Shown one piece after another: positions 34,982 through 44,642 of a stretch of DNA of 64,000 nt; within the stretch, counting starts at the first letter, position 1; every line of letters starts with the position of its first letter. The notes beneath the pieces were generated by a model, which was given only the letters and a program-made list of their open reading frames with translations, ran no database searches and had not been told where the DNA came from. Location of the stretch: positions 1 to 64,000 of the forward strand of contig DAOULY010000016.1 in NCBI GenBank assembly GCA_034414595.1. Direction: 5' to 3'. Source of the DNA: DAOULY01 sp034414595. Its GTDB lineage: Bacteria > Chloroflexota > Dehalococcoidia > SZUA-161 > JAUWZY01. The position numbers and the translations under genes were made by a program.

Positions 34982-35139
34982 ACCGTCGGGACTGAGAGAT
35001 GGCAACCGCTGCCTGTTTAGCCCCTCTACAACTTATTTACAGGTCGCAAGCATCCTTGGTATGCACCGAGACTTATTGAGATTGTGATTGCATCCCAGGG
35101 CATTGCTGCGGTAATATATAGTACAGTAGCAATCAGCAA

Positions 35140-36837
35140 TTGAATACACTGACCTTCGCCTATTTCTCCATGGAGTTTGCCACTGACCCCGCGATGCCCA
35201 CGTACAGCGGTGGCCTGGGAATATTAGCTGGCGATACCATGCGGGCTGTGGCTGACTTGGGTTTGTCGGCTGCAGGTGTGACGCTGCTGCACCGCAAAGG
35301 CTATTTTCGTCAACACTTGGACAAGGAGGGGAACCAGTCGGACAGTGACGCGGACTGGTCTCCTGGGGAGTTTTTGGAACTTCTCCCACCGCGGATTCTG
35401 GTAACCATAGCTGGTAGGCAGGTGCAGGTGCAAGCATGGCGCTACCTTGTGCGTGGTGAATTTGGAAACGCTGTGCCAGTCTATTTTCTGGACACCGCCA
35501 TCCCCGAAAACATCCCCTGGGATCAAAGCCTTACCGACCGATTGTACGGGAGCGATGACCGCTACCGCCTATGCCAAGAAGCTGTGCTCGGCTTAGGTGG
35601 AGTAGCAATGCTACGCGCCCTTGGCTACCATGAAATTCGAGCTTATCATATGAATGAGGGGCATGCCGTCTTTACCGTTCTGGCGCTCATGGAAGAGCAG
35701 ACTTGGGGAAGGGGCCTTAGTGCTGTCACTGATGCGGATAAGGAGGCGGTCCGTCAACGCTGCTTGTTTACTACGCACACTCCTGTATTAGCCGGACATG
35801 ACAATTTCTCAGTCGACCTGGTTCGGGAGGTTTTGGGGGACGAGCGAACCGAATTCCTGATGAAGACTCCGTGTAACCATGATGGGGTTTTGAGCATGAC
35901 TAACCTGGCTCTGGAGTTCTCGCGCTATGTAAACGGGGTCTCAATGCGTCATGAGGAGACCTCTCGCACCATCTTTCCCAACTATCATATTGACTCTATC
36001 ACTAATGGCGTCCACGCTCCAACTTGGACATCCCCGGCTTTTCAACAGCTATATGACAGCTACATCCCGGGGTGGCGTCGCGACAATCAGTACCTGAGGT
36101 ACGCCATAAAAATACCGCTAGACAAAATCCGTCACGCCCATTCTGAGGCCAAACAACGACTGCTCGTAGAGGTGGAACGGCGTACCGGGGTCTGCCTAGA
36201 TCCAGCGGTCATGACCATCGGTTTTGCACGGCGTGCCACTGAATACAAACGCACCGACCTGCTGTTCCACGACATGGAACGACTCACCCAGGTAGTCCGG
36301 CACGTTGGGCCTCTCCAAATCATCGGCGGTGGGAAAGCACACCCAAGGGATGAAGGTGGCAGGGCCCTTATCCGGCATATCTTCGAGGCAGAGACTGCTC
36401 TGAAAGGGCTAATACCTGTAGTCTACCTGGAGGAATATGACATCGCATTGGCAAAGTACCTGTGCTCTGGAACTGACTTGTGGCTAAATACTCCACAAAG
36501 GCCACAGGAAGCATCGGGCACCAGTGGCATGAAAGCTGCGCTTAATGGGGTGCCCAGCTTGAGCATTTTGGATGGATGGTGGATTGAGGGACATGTGGAG
36601 GGTGTAACCGGATGGTCTATCGGCGACAGCTGGCAATCCGAAAGCAAACCTGACAGCGAGGTAGCGTGGCTGTATGATAAGCTGGAACAGATTATTCTCC
36701 CTATGTTTTACCAAAAGCCCGATGACTTTGCCAGCATCATGCGCTCAGCTATTGCTCTGAACGGTTCCTATTTTAATGCGCAACGCATGGTAGCCCAATA
36801 CCTGCAGAATGCGTATCTTCGCTCCGGTCCTCCCTAA
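35140..36837 (+). CDS. glgP: Alpha-glucan (glycogen) phosphorylase
   Basis: A 565-aa GT35 phosphorylase of the short bacterial type. It has the N-terminal YFSMEFATDPAMPTYSGGLG, the MNEGHAVF substrate segment, and the PLP-lysine region EASGTSGMKAALNGVPSLS with the lysine in GMKAALNG. It releases glucose-1-phosphate from storage glucan. The start appears to be TTG 35140, which gives the family N-terminus, though no good Shine-Dalgarno precedes it; ATG 35170 is an alternative that would cut into the conserved strand. It is monocistronic as far as can be seen, with a weak hairpin (36842-36858) after the stop. Confidence 0.93.
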   Translation: MNTLTFAYFSMEFATDPAMPTYSGGLGILAGDTMRAVADLGLSAAGVTLLHRKGYFRQHLDKEGNQSDSDADWSPGEFLELLPPRILVTIAGRQVQVQAWRYLVRGEFGNAVPVYFLDTAIPENIPWDQSLTDRLYGSDDRYRLCQEAVLGLGGVAMLRALGYHEIRAYHMNEGHAVFTVLALMEEQTWGRGLSAVTDADKEAVRQRCLFTTHTPVLAGHDNFSVDLVREVLGDERTEFLMKTPCNHDGVLSMTNLALEFSRYVNGVSMRHEETSRTIFPNYHIDSITNGVHAPTWTSPAFQQLYDSYIPGWRRDNQYLRYAIKIPLDKIRHAHSEAKQRLLVEVERRTGVCLDPAVMTIGFARRATEYKRTDLLFHDMERLTQVVRHVGPLQIIGGGKAHPRDEGGRALIRHIFEAETALKGLIPVVYLEEYDIALAKYLCSGTDLWLNTPQRPQEASGTSGMKAALNGVPSLSILDGWWIEGHVEGVTGWSIGDSWQSESKPDSEVAWLYDKLEQIILPMFYQKPDDFASIMRSAIALNGSYFNAQRMVAQYLQNAYLRSGPP

Positions 36838-36979
36838 AACCGTGCCCGGCTGGGGCACAATAACACGCTCAAACATTGCAGACTACTGTGGCACTACTTG
36901 CATTTCTCTTCTCTAAAATGGAGCTTTACTCGTGAGCCTGAGAGGACTCGCACCTGTAGCAGCACTTCAGGGAGAGAAA

Positions 36980-37007
36980 GCGCCCGACCCCCGATGGGGT
37001 CGGGCGC
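36980..37007 (-). terminator. Terminator between convergent genes
   Basis: Perfect 12-bp stem GCGCCCGACCCC/GGGGTCGGGCGC with a 4-base loop. On the minus strand it is followed by TTTCTCTC, so it most likely ends the molybdopterin gene transcript, but it may act both ways. Confidence 0.85.
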
Positions 37008-37041
37008 AGGTCTTGCCCAGGGTCTCTGATGAGAGATTGGG

Positions 37042-39123
37042 CTACGCTTTGTATACCTTGCAGAGAATGCCCTTTATAGTTGGAGTACCCATCTCAGGAC
37101 TATATGGTGGCTTGTTATCTGTCAGGATATTGATATTTGATTCTGACCAGCCATGCAGGTTTGCCACTCCCTGTTCCGGGTACCACCAACCGTGTTCCAT
37201 TATCGCCACTCTGGGGTCAACGCTATCAGTTAGTCCGGCTTTGTGCTTTATTCTCCCTCGCTTGGTCTCAATATAGACCCAGTCACCGTCCTTAATTCTC
37301 AGCTTTTTTGCTGTTTTCGGGTTGATATTGACGATGGGATCAGGATGACTTCCTCGCAAACTGGCTATCTGTCTCAGATTTGAGTGCCGGAAAACACCCG
37401 GCTTCCAACTGGTGAGGACTAATGGGTACTCCTTGGCTAGCTTGGCGTCGGTCTCAGGAAGCTCATGGTAGGTAGGCAACGGGTCAAAGCCCCACTGCTT
37501 GAGATTGATCGAGAGCAGTTCAACCTTGCCCGAAGGTGTATTGAAACCATTCGCCTCGTAATGCCGATACCGCTTGACTCCGCTGATTACCTCTACCTGC
37601 CGGAATTCATCAAATGTCAGTCCTGCTGGCTTCAAGAGTTCGTCGAGGAACTCCTTCTCATCGTTCCAGAAGTATTTCCCCAGCCCCAGTCTCTTGCCCA
37701 GTTCGAGCATTATCCTGGAATCTGGCCAACATTCACCGACTTCAGCCACCTTCTGCTGGACCTGAAGCACCCAAGGGGATTCAGCGGAGTGACAGATGGA
37801 GTCATACTCAAGATAAGTAGCCGCCGGCAGCACTATGTCACTCAGCTCGGCTGTCGGTGTCATGAACCAATCGGTGACTGCCATGAAATCCAGCTTCTTC
37901 AATGCGTCGAGTGTTTCCTGGCCGTTACTCCACACGCAGAGCGGGTTGTTACCGTAAAGATAAGCAGCACGGGGCCGATTATTTGCTTTCTTCAAAATAC
38001 TTTCTATTATGCTCTGTGGTAGAGCATACTTGACAAGAGGCGACATGTGCTCGGCACCAAACCTTCGGTCACGCTTCTTTTTGGGAATGTTGTCCTGCAA
38101 GGTGAATTCTGGGGCGCCCCGAGCCATCACCGGCGGATGAGTCCACTGTATCCTGCCGCCGGGCACGCCGATATTGCCGGTAATCGCTTCCAGGATGAAG
38201 ATAGCACGCTGCGTCTGGAATGAGTTTATAGTGTGTTCGAGGGCATTCCCGGAGTGAATCACCGCTGGCCTGTTCCCAGCGTAAAATCTGGCTACCTGTC
38301 TGATTGTCTCCGCTGGCACCCAGGTTATCTCTTCGACCTTTTCTGGGGAGTAGTTTTGAACGTGAGCTTTGAGCTCATTAAAGCCAGCCGTCCACTTGGC
38401 AACGAAGTCTTTATCGAACAGCTTTTCTTTTATGACCACATTTATCAGTCCCAGTGCCAACGCAATATCTGAGCCCGGCTTTGGTCGTATCCACAGCTCT
38501 GCCCTTCTCACCAAGTTCATTTCTCTGGGGTCTATGACCACGAGCTTGGTACCTCTATTCGCAGCCCCTTTGATATTCTCGTAGTCTGGAGTAAATGTTG
38601 CGTGGGGATTTACCCCCCAGATTACAATGCAGGCTGGAGGATACTCATAGTCCTCATGAAGTGGAGAACCAAAGGTAACAATCAGACCGTTATTCCTGGC
38701 GTGGAAGCAGACATAGGCCGCCGATGTGATGTTCGGAGAGCCGAAGGCATTGGCCAGCCTGGTAAAGACGTTATCCTGCAGCCCCTTGGCTGATCCTCGC
38801 ATGAAAAGCACCGACTCTGGTCCGTAATTGTCCTTGGCCTTGTTCATTTCAGCGACTACAGTGCTCAGCGCCTCATCCCACGTGATCTGCTGCCATTTAC
38901 CTTCACCACGCTTCCCTGTCCTGCGCAATGGGTGCTTTATCCGGTTGGGATGGTAGAGTAACTCCAGCGATGCCAAGCCCTTGGGGCACAGTGCTCCCTT
39001 ATTAAGTGGGGCATTGGGGTCGCCTTCTATCTTGGTGACCTCCCCATCCTGCAAGTGCACCAATATGCCGCAACTTGCGAAACATAAGGCACAAGTGCTT
39101 CTGACGGTACCATCTCTGACCAT
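37042..39123 (-). CDS. Molybdopterin-dependent oxidoreductase (copy 4)
   Basis: A 693-aa DMSO-reductase superfamily protein. The cluster motif CALCFASCGILV and LCPKGL supply four cysteines, and a cysteine (YVCFHAR) sits at the likely Mo-ligand site. The C-terminal domain has NINPKTAKKLRIKDGDWVYI and EHGWWYPEQG, like the copy at 21449. The frame could start at 39225, but the ATG at 39123 has AAGGAGGAGGAAT directly upstream and begins MVRDGTVRSTCALC, the normal distance to the cluster. It has no Tat signal and no partner subunits. Substrate is unknown. Confidence 0.88.
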   Translation of the reverse strand: MVRDGTVRSTCALCFASCGILVHLQDGEVTKIEGDPNAPLNKGALCPKGLASLELLYHPNRIKHPLRRTGKRGEGKWQQITWDEALSTVVAEMNKAKDNYGPESVLFMRGSAKGLQDNVFTRLANAFGSPNITSAAYVCFHARNNGLIVTFGSPLHEDYEYPPACIVIWGVNPHATFTPDYENIKGAANRGTKLVVIDPREMNLVRRAELWIRPKPGSDIALALGLINVVIKEKLFDKDFVAKWTAGFNELKAHVQNYSPEKVEEITWVPAETIRQVARFYAGNRPAVIHSGNALEHTINSFQTQRAIFILEAITGNIGVPGGRIQWTHPPVMARGAPEFTLQDNIPKKKRDRRFGAEHMSPLVKYALPQSIIESILKKANNRPRAAYLYGNNPLCVWSNGQETLDALKKLDFMAVTDWFMTPTAELSDIVLPAATYLEYDSICHSAESPWVLQVQQKVAEVGECWPDSRIMLELGKRLGLGKYFWNDEKEFLDELLKPAGLTFDEFRQVEVISGVKRYRHYEANGFNTPSGKVELLSINLKQWGFDPLPTYHELPETDAKLAKEYPLVLTSWKPGVFRHSNLRQIASLRGSHPDPIVNINPKTAKKLRIKDGDWVYIETKRGRIKHKAGLTDSVDPRVAIMEHGWWYPEQGVANLHGWSESNINILTDNKPPYSPEMGTPTIKGILCKVYKA

Positions 39124-39325
39124 ATTCCTCCTCCTTGTATTGTTGGCTGTGGCGGATTGACTGACACCTCTCCAATTTTTCGCTGACTTGGAATACCCTA
39201 TGAGCATTTCCCACCGGGATTTCACTTCTCAGCTTTTCGCTTGGGTCATGAGGTTATCGCAATCCACTGCCCACACTATAAATACGGAGACAGACCCTGT
39301 CAAGTAGTATGTCCCTCTGGTAGTT

Positions 39326-40606
39326 TTAGCCTGCACTATCTGTGCCCGTGCCCTCGATATCGTCTGCCTCCGCGCCGTCGAAGTCGAAAAGATCGTCCCC
39401 AATGCCGGCATAATGAGGGTATTTCGCTTCCAGCAGGGGCATGTGCTCTTTCTTGAGCAGGGGCACTTTCAGGTCTTCTCTCCGTGCCAGTAGCGCCTTC
39501 TTCATCTCGGCGTCGGGGGTGGTGCCATAAAGCGGGACAGCAGCTATACCCTTGCTTTGAATCAGGACCTTGAAATCACCCGTGCCCTCCGGCCGCACCA
39601 GTTCGAGCATGGAGAACCTGTTCGCCATATAGTCGGGGTAGCTTAGGTTCCTGTCGGTGAGGGCTTGGATGAAGATGTCCAGACCAAGGTTCAGCAGGAA
39701 CTCCCGCTGGCTGACCAGCGACGCGAAACGCAGCCCTTTGCTTTCCCCTGAGCGAATGAGGGTGGTGAAGTCAACGTGAGTGGTGATATCCTGCTCGCCG
39801 ATACGGACGTAGGGATCGCTGGCGCAAATGTGCCTGTAGTAGGTCATGAGCGTGCCCTGATGTCTCTCGGGAGCATAGAGCTCACTTGCCAGATAGCCGT
39901 AGTCGATAGTAATGATGAAGCCCTGTTCGAGGCTGGCAGCGACATCCTCCAACCAAGGGGTGGTATTGAGGTTCACCTCGGTGCAGTAGCCCTCCGGCAG
40001 CGTTATCTCCTCCTGGGTCAGCTGCTCTTCTAGCAAGGGAGTGGAGGGATCAGCGGCGACTTCGACGAATTTGTCATCCTCAAGGGTCACGTAGATCTCT
40101 TGGAGGCGGCCATCGCGCATGGTTACCCGGTGAGTGGGGAAGGCGTCGAGGAGCTCGTTGCTCAGGAAGCACCCGGTTACTCCCCGAAGTGGCCATGATG
40201 CTGCGACCTGAGCAGAAGCAGCCAAATTACCCTGCATAACCGAGACGCTGTCCCTTTCTGTGGCGATGTAGCTGATGGCCTGAGCAAAGGACGATGAGAG
40301 GTGGGGGAGATAGTCCGGAATATCGCGTGCCAGGAGTCCTTTCCCTGCCCCCATTTCCACAACGGTGAAGTTGGTGGGGCAACCGAGCAGGTGCCACATC
40401 TGGTCCAACTGGAGAGCGATAAGTGCGGCGAACACCGGGTGGGTGGCCGGGCTGGTGAAGAAATCACCCTCTGCTCCCACCCTTTGGCGGGACGATGTAT
40501 AGTAGCCCAGATCTGGGTAATAGAGAACTGCCTCCATGAACTCAGCAAAGGTAATCCTGCCATGCTCCAGTATGAGCTGTTTAATCTTCTCTCGAAGCTC
40601 GCTCAC
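39326..40606 (-). CDS. MidA/NDUFAF7-like SAM-dependent methyltransferase (PF02636)
   Basis: A 426-aa protein of the DUF185/MidA family. The N-terminal GRITFAEFMEAVLYYPDLGYY and FFTSPATHPVF are hallmark segments. The SAM-binding glycine motif is VVEMGAGKGLLARDI near residue 82, and FLSNELLDAFP follows near 147. Human NDUFAF7 methylates an arginine of a complex I subunit; bacterial substrates are unknown. The C-terminus has a low-complexity acidic tail (DDLFDFDGAEADDIEG). It is divergent from the creatininase gene. Confidence 0.87.
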   Translation of the reverse strand: MSELREKIKQLILEHGRITFAEFMEAVLYYPDLGYYTSSRQRVGAEGDFFTSPATHPVFAALIALQLDQMWHLLGCPTNFTVVEMGAGKGLLARDIPDYLPHLSSSFAQAISYIATERDSVSVMQGNLAASAQVAASWPLRGVTGCFLSNELLDAFPTHRVTMRDGRLQEIYVTLEDDKFVEVAADPSTPLLEEQLTQEEITLPEGYCTEVNLNTTPWLEDVAASLEQGFIITIDYGYLASELYAPERHQGTLMTYYRHICASDPYVRIGEQDITTHVDFTTLIRSGESKGLRFASLVSQREFLLNLGLDIFIQALTDRNLSYPDYMANRFSMLELVRPEGTGDFKVLIQSKGIAAVPLYGTTPDAEMKKALLARREDLKVPLLKKEHMPLLEAKYPHYAGIGDDLFDFDGAEADDIEGTGTDSAG

Positions 40607-40704
40607 CGTGTCACCATTAGACTGTGATGGCTCTTCAGCGTTTGTAGACGGAGATTCTGTTTGTGGACTGTCACTTGAAAGCTCTTATGCCATAGTGTAG
40701 CACA

Positions 40705-40733
40705 TTGACATAGCTTTGCGGCATCTTTAGAAT
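40705..40733 (+). promoter_or_regulatory. Sigma-70-type promoter for creatininase-family gene
   Basis: TTGACA at 40705-40710 and TAGAAT at 40728-40733 with a 17-base spacer, 36 bases before ATG 40770. Confidence 0.72.
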
Positions 40734-40769
40734 GGAGTCGAAGAGAGATACGATTGGAGGGAGGCTTTC

Positions 40770-41582
40770 ATGGTGAAGGTACTGTGGGAGGAGATGAGCC
40801 GTCCTGAGATCGAAGAGGTGCAGAAAAGAAGTCCTAACGCTGTGATTCTGCCCACCGGTTCCACTGAGCAGCATAGTTATCATCTCCCGGTAAACGTGGA
40901 CGCTCGGTGTGTGTCCTATATTGCCGAGCAAACGGCTCGAAAAGTGGCAAATGAACATAACATCCCTGTTCTGGTTCTCCCGACTGTTGCTTATGGAGAG
41001 ACCGCAACGTTTCGAAACTTTCCCGGTACCCTTGGTCTGAGGCCAGATACATTCACAAATGTAATCGAAGACATTGTGCGAAGCCTTGTTGTGAATCAGG
41101 GATTCAAGAATATCATTGTCCTCAATGGGCACAATAATAACACTCCTCTCATTACAACTGCGCTTCGAAAGGTATCCATCGAGTTTCCAGACGCAGCTTT
41201 ATACGGAGTCAACTGGTGGACTCTGGGGGTTGACGTCATGCTCGCGATACGCAAATCTGACGTGTCTTCACATGCCGCCGAGGTGGAGACCTCTTTCTCT
41301 CTGGTTATTCAGCCGGAGAACGTTCAATTCGATAAGGCTGTCAAAGATGTTCCAAGCTTCTCCTTATCAAGCCGATGGGTACTCCCCGATGTACTGCTGT
41401 CTCCCAATCGGGTGTTCTTTCACTCCCGCAAGAAATCACCGCAGCGACCAGGGGAAGTGCCGGGAGTGGTGGGGGACCCCACTGTGGCCAGCAGGGAAAC
41501 CGGGGAGAAGATGCTCGCTGCTGTCATAGATGACCTGATTAAGCTCATCCTGGAAATAGTGAGCTCAGCGGAGACCCAGTGA
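40770..41582 (+). CDS. Creatininase-family amidohydrolase
   Basis: A 270-aa protein of the creatininase fold (PF02633). Metal-ligand motifs are present: GSTEQHSYHLPVNVDA (Glu, His, Asp), the LNGHNNNTP histidine and the HAAEVETS glutamate. Family members open cyclic amides (creatinine) or act in cofactor pathways (MftE, FAPy deformylase), and many uncharacterised paralogues occur in catabolic clusters. The usual glycine after EQH is a serine here. It converges with a Tm-1-like gene 21 bases downstream. The substrate cannot be given. Confidence 0.88.
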   Translation: MVKVLWEEMSRPEIEEVQKRSPNAVILPTGSTEQHSYHLPVNVDARCVSYIAEQTARKVANEHNIPVLVLPTVAYGETATFRNFPGTLGLRPDTFTNVIEDIVRSLVVNQGFKNIIVLNGHNNNTPLITTALRKVSIEFPDAALYGVNWWTLGVDVMLAIRKSDVSSHAAEVETSFSLVIQPENVQFDKAVKDVPSFSLSSRWVLPDVLLSPNRVFFHSRKKSPQRPGEVPGVVGDPTVASRETGEKMLAAVIDDLIKLILEIVSSAETQ

Positions 41583-41603
41583 CGGACTGAGATAGCGTAA
41601 GCC

Positions 41604-42824
41604 TCAACGGCGTCTGCGCATCAGTTCATCCATCAAATTTGCTGCCTTTTCGGCAAATATCCTGTCGTCGACATGGGCATCCAGTTCAATAAGCTCGATC
41701 TCCGCTTTGAGGTTCTCTCTCAATGCCTGGACATAGGCTGCATTGGCCTCAGGGTCATGCCAGTCGTCGCCCTCAATGTCGTGGTTTGAGAGCCCTCTGG
41801 TGGGAATGAGCACAGCCGTAGGTCCAATCGCCTTGTTCAGCTTTTCGGCTACTACTTTGCCTACTTGGAACATCTCCTCCTTGTTCAATCGCGCCATGGC
41901 CACAACGGGGTTGTGCACCAATGTCTTACGGTCTTTCAAGTGTGCGGGTATGCCCAGGGTGGGATTGAAACAATAGGCTTCATGGCTCTTCGCCGGGGTT
42001 ATCAACTGGGGGATACCTTTTCTGCCGGCGGCCTCCAATCTGTGAGGTCCGGCATCGCAGAGGCCGGGGAATAAATTGACCGACACCTCATGGGTTACCA
42101 AATCTAATACTCCATCGATTGCCCCTTCGTCCACCCACTCCTCTAATGCCTGTCCCCCAGCTCCCACGGCGGCGAACACAACCACCTCGTAGCCTCTTTC
42201 TTCGAGGATATCCTTGATCACGTAGAAACAAGGCATCATGTCACCATGAAGGGTGATACCGATGAGGGGCTTTTCTGAGGGCAGAGGACCCGGGTCTGCC
42301 TGGACCATGCCGACAATGGCGCCGGCAGCGGTGCTCAGCATTCTCTTCGTCATCCGATTCAAGCCCACGATGTCAGAAACAGGTGGGATCATGGTTATAT
42401 CCTTGGCCCCCAGGTAGGAACGGGTGTCCCAAGCAGCGACTGTGGACACCATCACCTTGGGCACACCTGTGGGTAGGGCTCTCATTGCTGCTGTGGCCAA
42501 TGCCGTACCCATGGTCCCGCCGAGGGCCAGGATGCCATCGAGCTTACCCTGCTGGTACAGCTCTTGAACAATGGCTACCGCCCCTTTGGCCATCTGCTGG
42601 ATGGCCTCGTTTTCATCCCCGGAGGAAGCGAGGTCCTCGATATTGACTCCAGCAGCCCCTGCCACCTGCTCACGGGTGATGTCCGGCTCAAGCTTCGGCT
42701 TTCCCAGAATGCCAGCATCGACTACTATGACACGGCAACCCTGTTCTATGATCTTTTCTTTGATGAGTCCGAACTCTGCCCCTTTAGTGTCCATCGTGCC
42801 CAGCAGGACTATGTTCTTTGGCAT
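41604..42824 (-). CDS. Tm-1-like ATP-binding domain protein (UPF0261), third copy
   Basis: A 406-aa UPF0261 protein with GTMDTKGAEFGLIKEKI at the N-terminus, LALGGTMGTALATAAM near residue 100 and IGPTAVLIPTRGLS near 330. It is clearly diverged from the tandem pair at 8699/10069 and shares with the partial copy at 63431 the TVAAWDTR and LGAKDITMIP segments, so these two form one subfamily. A minus-strand extended -10 (TGCTATAAT, complement of 42874-42882) lies about 50 bases upstream. Function is unknown. Confidence 0.87.
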   Translation of the reverse strand: MPKNIVLLGTMDTKGAEFGLIKEKIIEQGCRVIVVDAGILGKPKLEPDITREQVAGAAGVNIEDLASSGDENEAIQQMAKGAVAIVQELYQQGKLDGILALGGTMGTALATAAMRALPTGVPKVMVSTVAAWDTRSYLGAKDITMIPPVSDIVGLNRMTKRMLSTAAGAIVGMVQADPGPLPSEKPLIGITLHGDMMPCFYVIKDILEERGYEVVVFAAVGAGGQALEEWVDEGAIDGVLDLVTHEVSVNLFPGLCDAGPHRLEAAGRKGIPQLITPAKSHEAYCFNPTLGIPAHLKDRKTLVHNPVVAMARLNKEEMFQVGKVVAEKLNKAIGPTAVLIPTRGLSNHDIEGDDWHDPEANAAYVQALRENLKAEIELIELDAHVDDRIFAEKAANLMDELMRRRR

Positions 42825-42977
42825 TTCCTTCTCCTCTCCCGTTTCTATACCCGTTTACGCCATTGCCGGAATCATTATAGCAGGTATCATCTTCTGCGAG
42901 CACGCAGAAGCTTTTGGGGTATAATAGGGGAAGTCTGGTGTAGGCCGGGGCGGCTACATATATTGCGAGGAGGGCCA

Positions 42978-43835
42978 ATGGGAATCAGTGCCGTTTGCTG
43001 GGATGTGGACAAAGTATGGTACCCTGGATATTCCACAAGCTATCTGTCGGAAAGGAGCGATTCTGATCCTGGTTCCCTGTTGCAGAGTTTCCTGTCGCAG
43101 GAATGGTTCAGCCTTGCCGATGTCGATAGGTGGGCTATGGAGAGGAGAGGAGGAGCCAAGGAGCCGATCAAACGCGCCAGAGACCTGGCAGATTTGCTCA
43201 CAGACTTCCATTATGAGATGACAAGGCAAGGCTCTGATAGACCCATTATCACAATGAACCAGCTAAGGGAAGGCAAACAAGCGATAATACGCGGCCTCAC
43301 CATGGCGCAGATAAAGGCGGCGGCGGATGCCATAGAGTACACCCCGGGGCTATTGGAGACCATAGAGAATTTTCGACGAAGCGGCGTGTATCAGGCAGCA
43401 TTTAGCGACGCGCCGGCCCCGTTCATAATCTATCACGTGAAAAGACTGGGCCTTGACTATGGGCAAGCGGCGCCGACCCTGGTCGAGGTGAATGGCGAGG
43501 AAGTGTTATTCGAAGATTGGATGCTGCAGAGAGATGACATCAAGTTGGCGGGGCCAAGCGGTGGCTTCGACAAAAAAGTGATATTGCTAAGCCACTTGAG
43601 GGAAAAGGGGCATTCGCTGAGCCAAGTCGCTATAATAGACGATTCGGCATTAAACATTGAGTCTCTGCTGTTACCGATCTGGCAGGCTGGGGGCATTGCC
43701 ATCGGCTATAATCCAACCGAGGCCCATCGGCCTATCTTCGGCAAATATTCAATCCCCATTCTGAAGGGCCGGGATCTGAGAGCATTTGCCGAAATCGTCG
43801 CCGACCGCAATAAGATAGCGGAATACTGTGAGTGA
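42978..43835 (+). CDS. HAD-superfamily hydrolase-like protein
   Basis: A 285-aa protein with HAD motifs: motif I VCWDVDKVWYPG (DxD), a motif II serine in FSDAP near residue 148, a lysine in KKVILL and motif IV IIDDSALNIE. The frame is open further upstream to 42564, but that part lies opposite the Tm-1-like gene. ATG 42978 has GAGGAGGG just before it, and a TATAAT lies at 42920-42925. A cap-like insertion sits between motifs I and II. Probably a phosphatase; the substrate is unknown. Confidence 0.8.
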   Translation: MGISAVCWDVDKVWYPGYSTSYLSERSDSDPGSLLQSFLSQEWFSLADVDRWAMERRGGAKEPIKRARDLADLLTDFHYEMTRQGSDRPIITMNQLREGKQAIIRGLTMAQIKAAADAIEYTPGLLETIENFRRSGVYQAAFSDAPAPFIIYHVKRLGLDYGQAAPTLVEVNGEEVLFEDWMLQRDDIKLAGPSGGFDKKVILLSHLREKGHSLSQVAIIDDSALNIESLLLPIWQAGGIAIGYNPTEAHRPIFGKYSIPILKGRDLRAFAEIVADRNKIAEYCE

Positions 43836-43838
43836 ATG

Positions 43839-44591
43839 TCAGCGCTTCACCATGCCGCCATCGACGAGTATTGTCTGTCCTGTTATCATATCGGCATCGT
43901 CGGAGGCCAGAAAGGCAACGGTGCCGGTAATGTCCTGAGGATAGATTGTCCGTTTGAGCTCCTGCCTTGCCTGAGCAAGCTTCTCTGCGTCCTCCGCCGT
44001 CCTCTTGAGCAAGGTCGCTTCTGAGAGAGTAGAGCCCGGTGCCACGGCGTTAACGCAGATGTTGTGTTTCCCCAGCTCCACTGCCATTTGATGGTTCATG
44101 GCAATCACAGCTCCCTTGGAGGTGACATAATGCATGATCCCCGGACGACCATGCCATGCCGTGCTGGATGAGATGTTGATGATCTTGCCCTTCCCCTGCT
44201 TCTTCATCTGGGGCACCACTGCTTTGGCACAGAGCCAGCTTCCCCTGATATTGACCGCCATCACCCGGTCCCAGGTCTCAACGTCGATTTCCTCAAATGG
44301 CTTATCCTCCAGCCCGTAGAATATGGCAGCATTGTTGACTAAGATATTGATCTGGCCAAATTTGGCGATAGTCTCCTCAGCCATGCGCTGGGTATCCTGT
44401 TCACTGGAGACATCGACTTTCATTCCTATAGCAGTGCCACTTTTATCCTCGATCTCCTTGACTGTGCCACTGACATCGATGATATCGGCGACTACAACCT
44501 TGGCTCCCTCATCGGCCAGCCTCAAACAGTAAGCCTTACCAATGCCCCGGCCGCCACCGGTGATTATTGCTACTTTATCCTTGAGTCTCAT
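43839..44591 (-). CDS. Short-chain dehydrogenase/reductase (SDR)
   Basis: A 250-aa classical SDR with the NAD(P)-binding TGGGRGIGKAY, the NNAAIF motif, a catalytic serine in ISSSTAWHG, YVTSK (Tyr/Lys) and the C-terminal TGQTILVDGG. Aspartate in VVADI at the end of strand 2 favours NAD. FabG-like; the true substrate is unknown. It is the last gene of a minus-strand run with RidA, DUF1284, a zinc-ribbon protein and a HAD phosphatase upstream. Confidence 0.9.
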   Translation of the reverse strand: MRLKDKVAIITGGGRGIGKAYCLRLADEGAKVVVADIIDVSGTVKEIEDKSGTAIGMKVDVSSEQDTQRMAEETIAKFGQINILVNNAAIFYGLEDKPFEEIDVETWDRVMAVNIRGSWLCAKAVVPQMKKQGKGKIINISSSTAWHGRPGIMHYVTSKGAVIAMNHQMAVELGKHNICVNAVAPGSTLSEATLLKRTAEDAEKLAQARQELKRTIYPQDITGTVAFLASDDADMITGQTILVDGGMVKR

Positions 44592-44642
44592 AGCCTTTCC
44601 TCCACCCCGGCTATTAATGGCTCAAATGTAAGTCATCGGGAA

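Noticed and set aside
36842..36858. Hairpin GTGCCC/GGGCAC after glycogen phosphorylase as terminator
   Set aside because: Only six pairs and no T-run follow; too weak to call as a terminator on its own.
42564..42977. N-terminal extension of the HAD-like protein
   Set aside because: This part is antisense to the Tm-1-like gene; ATG 42978 has a proper ribosome site and begins at the HAD motif.
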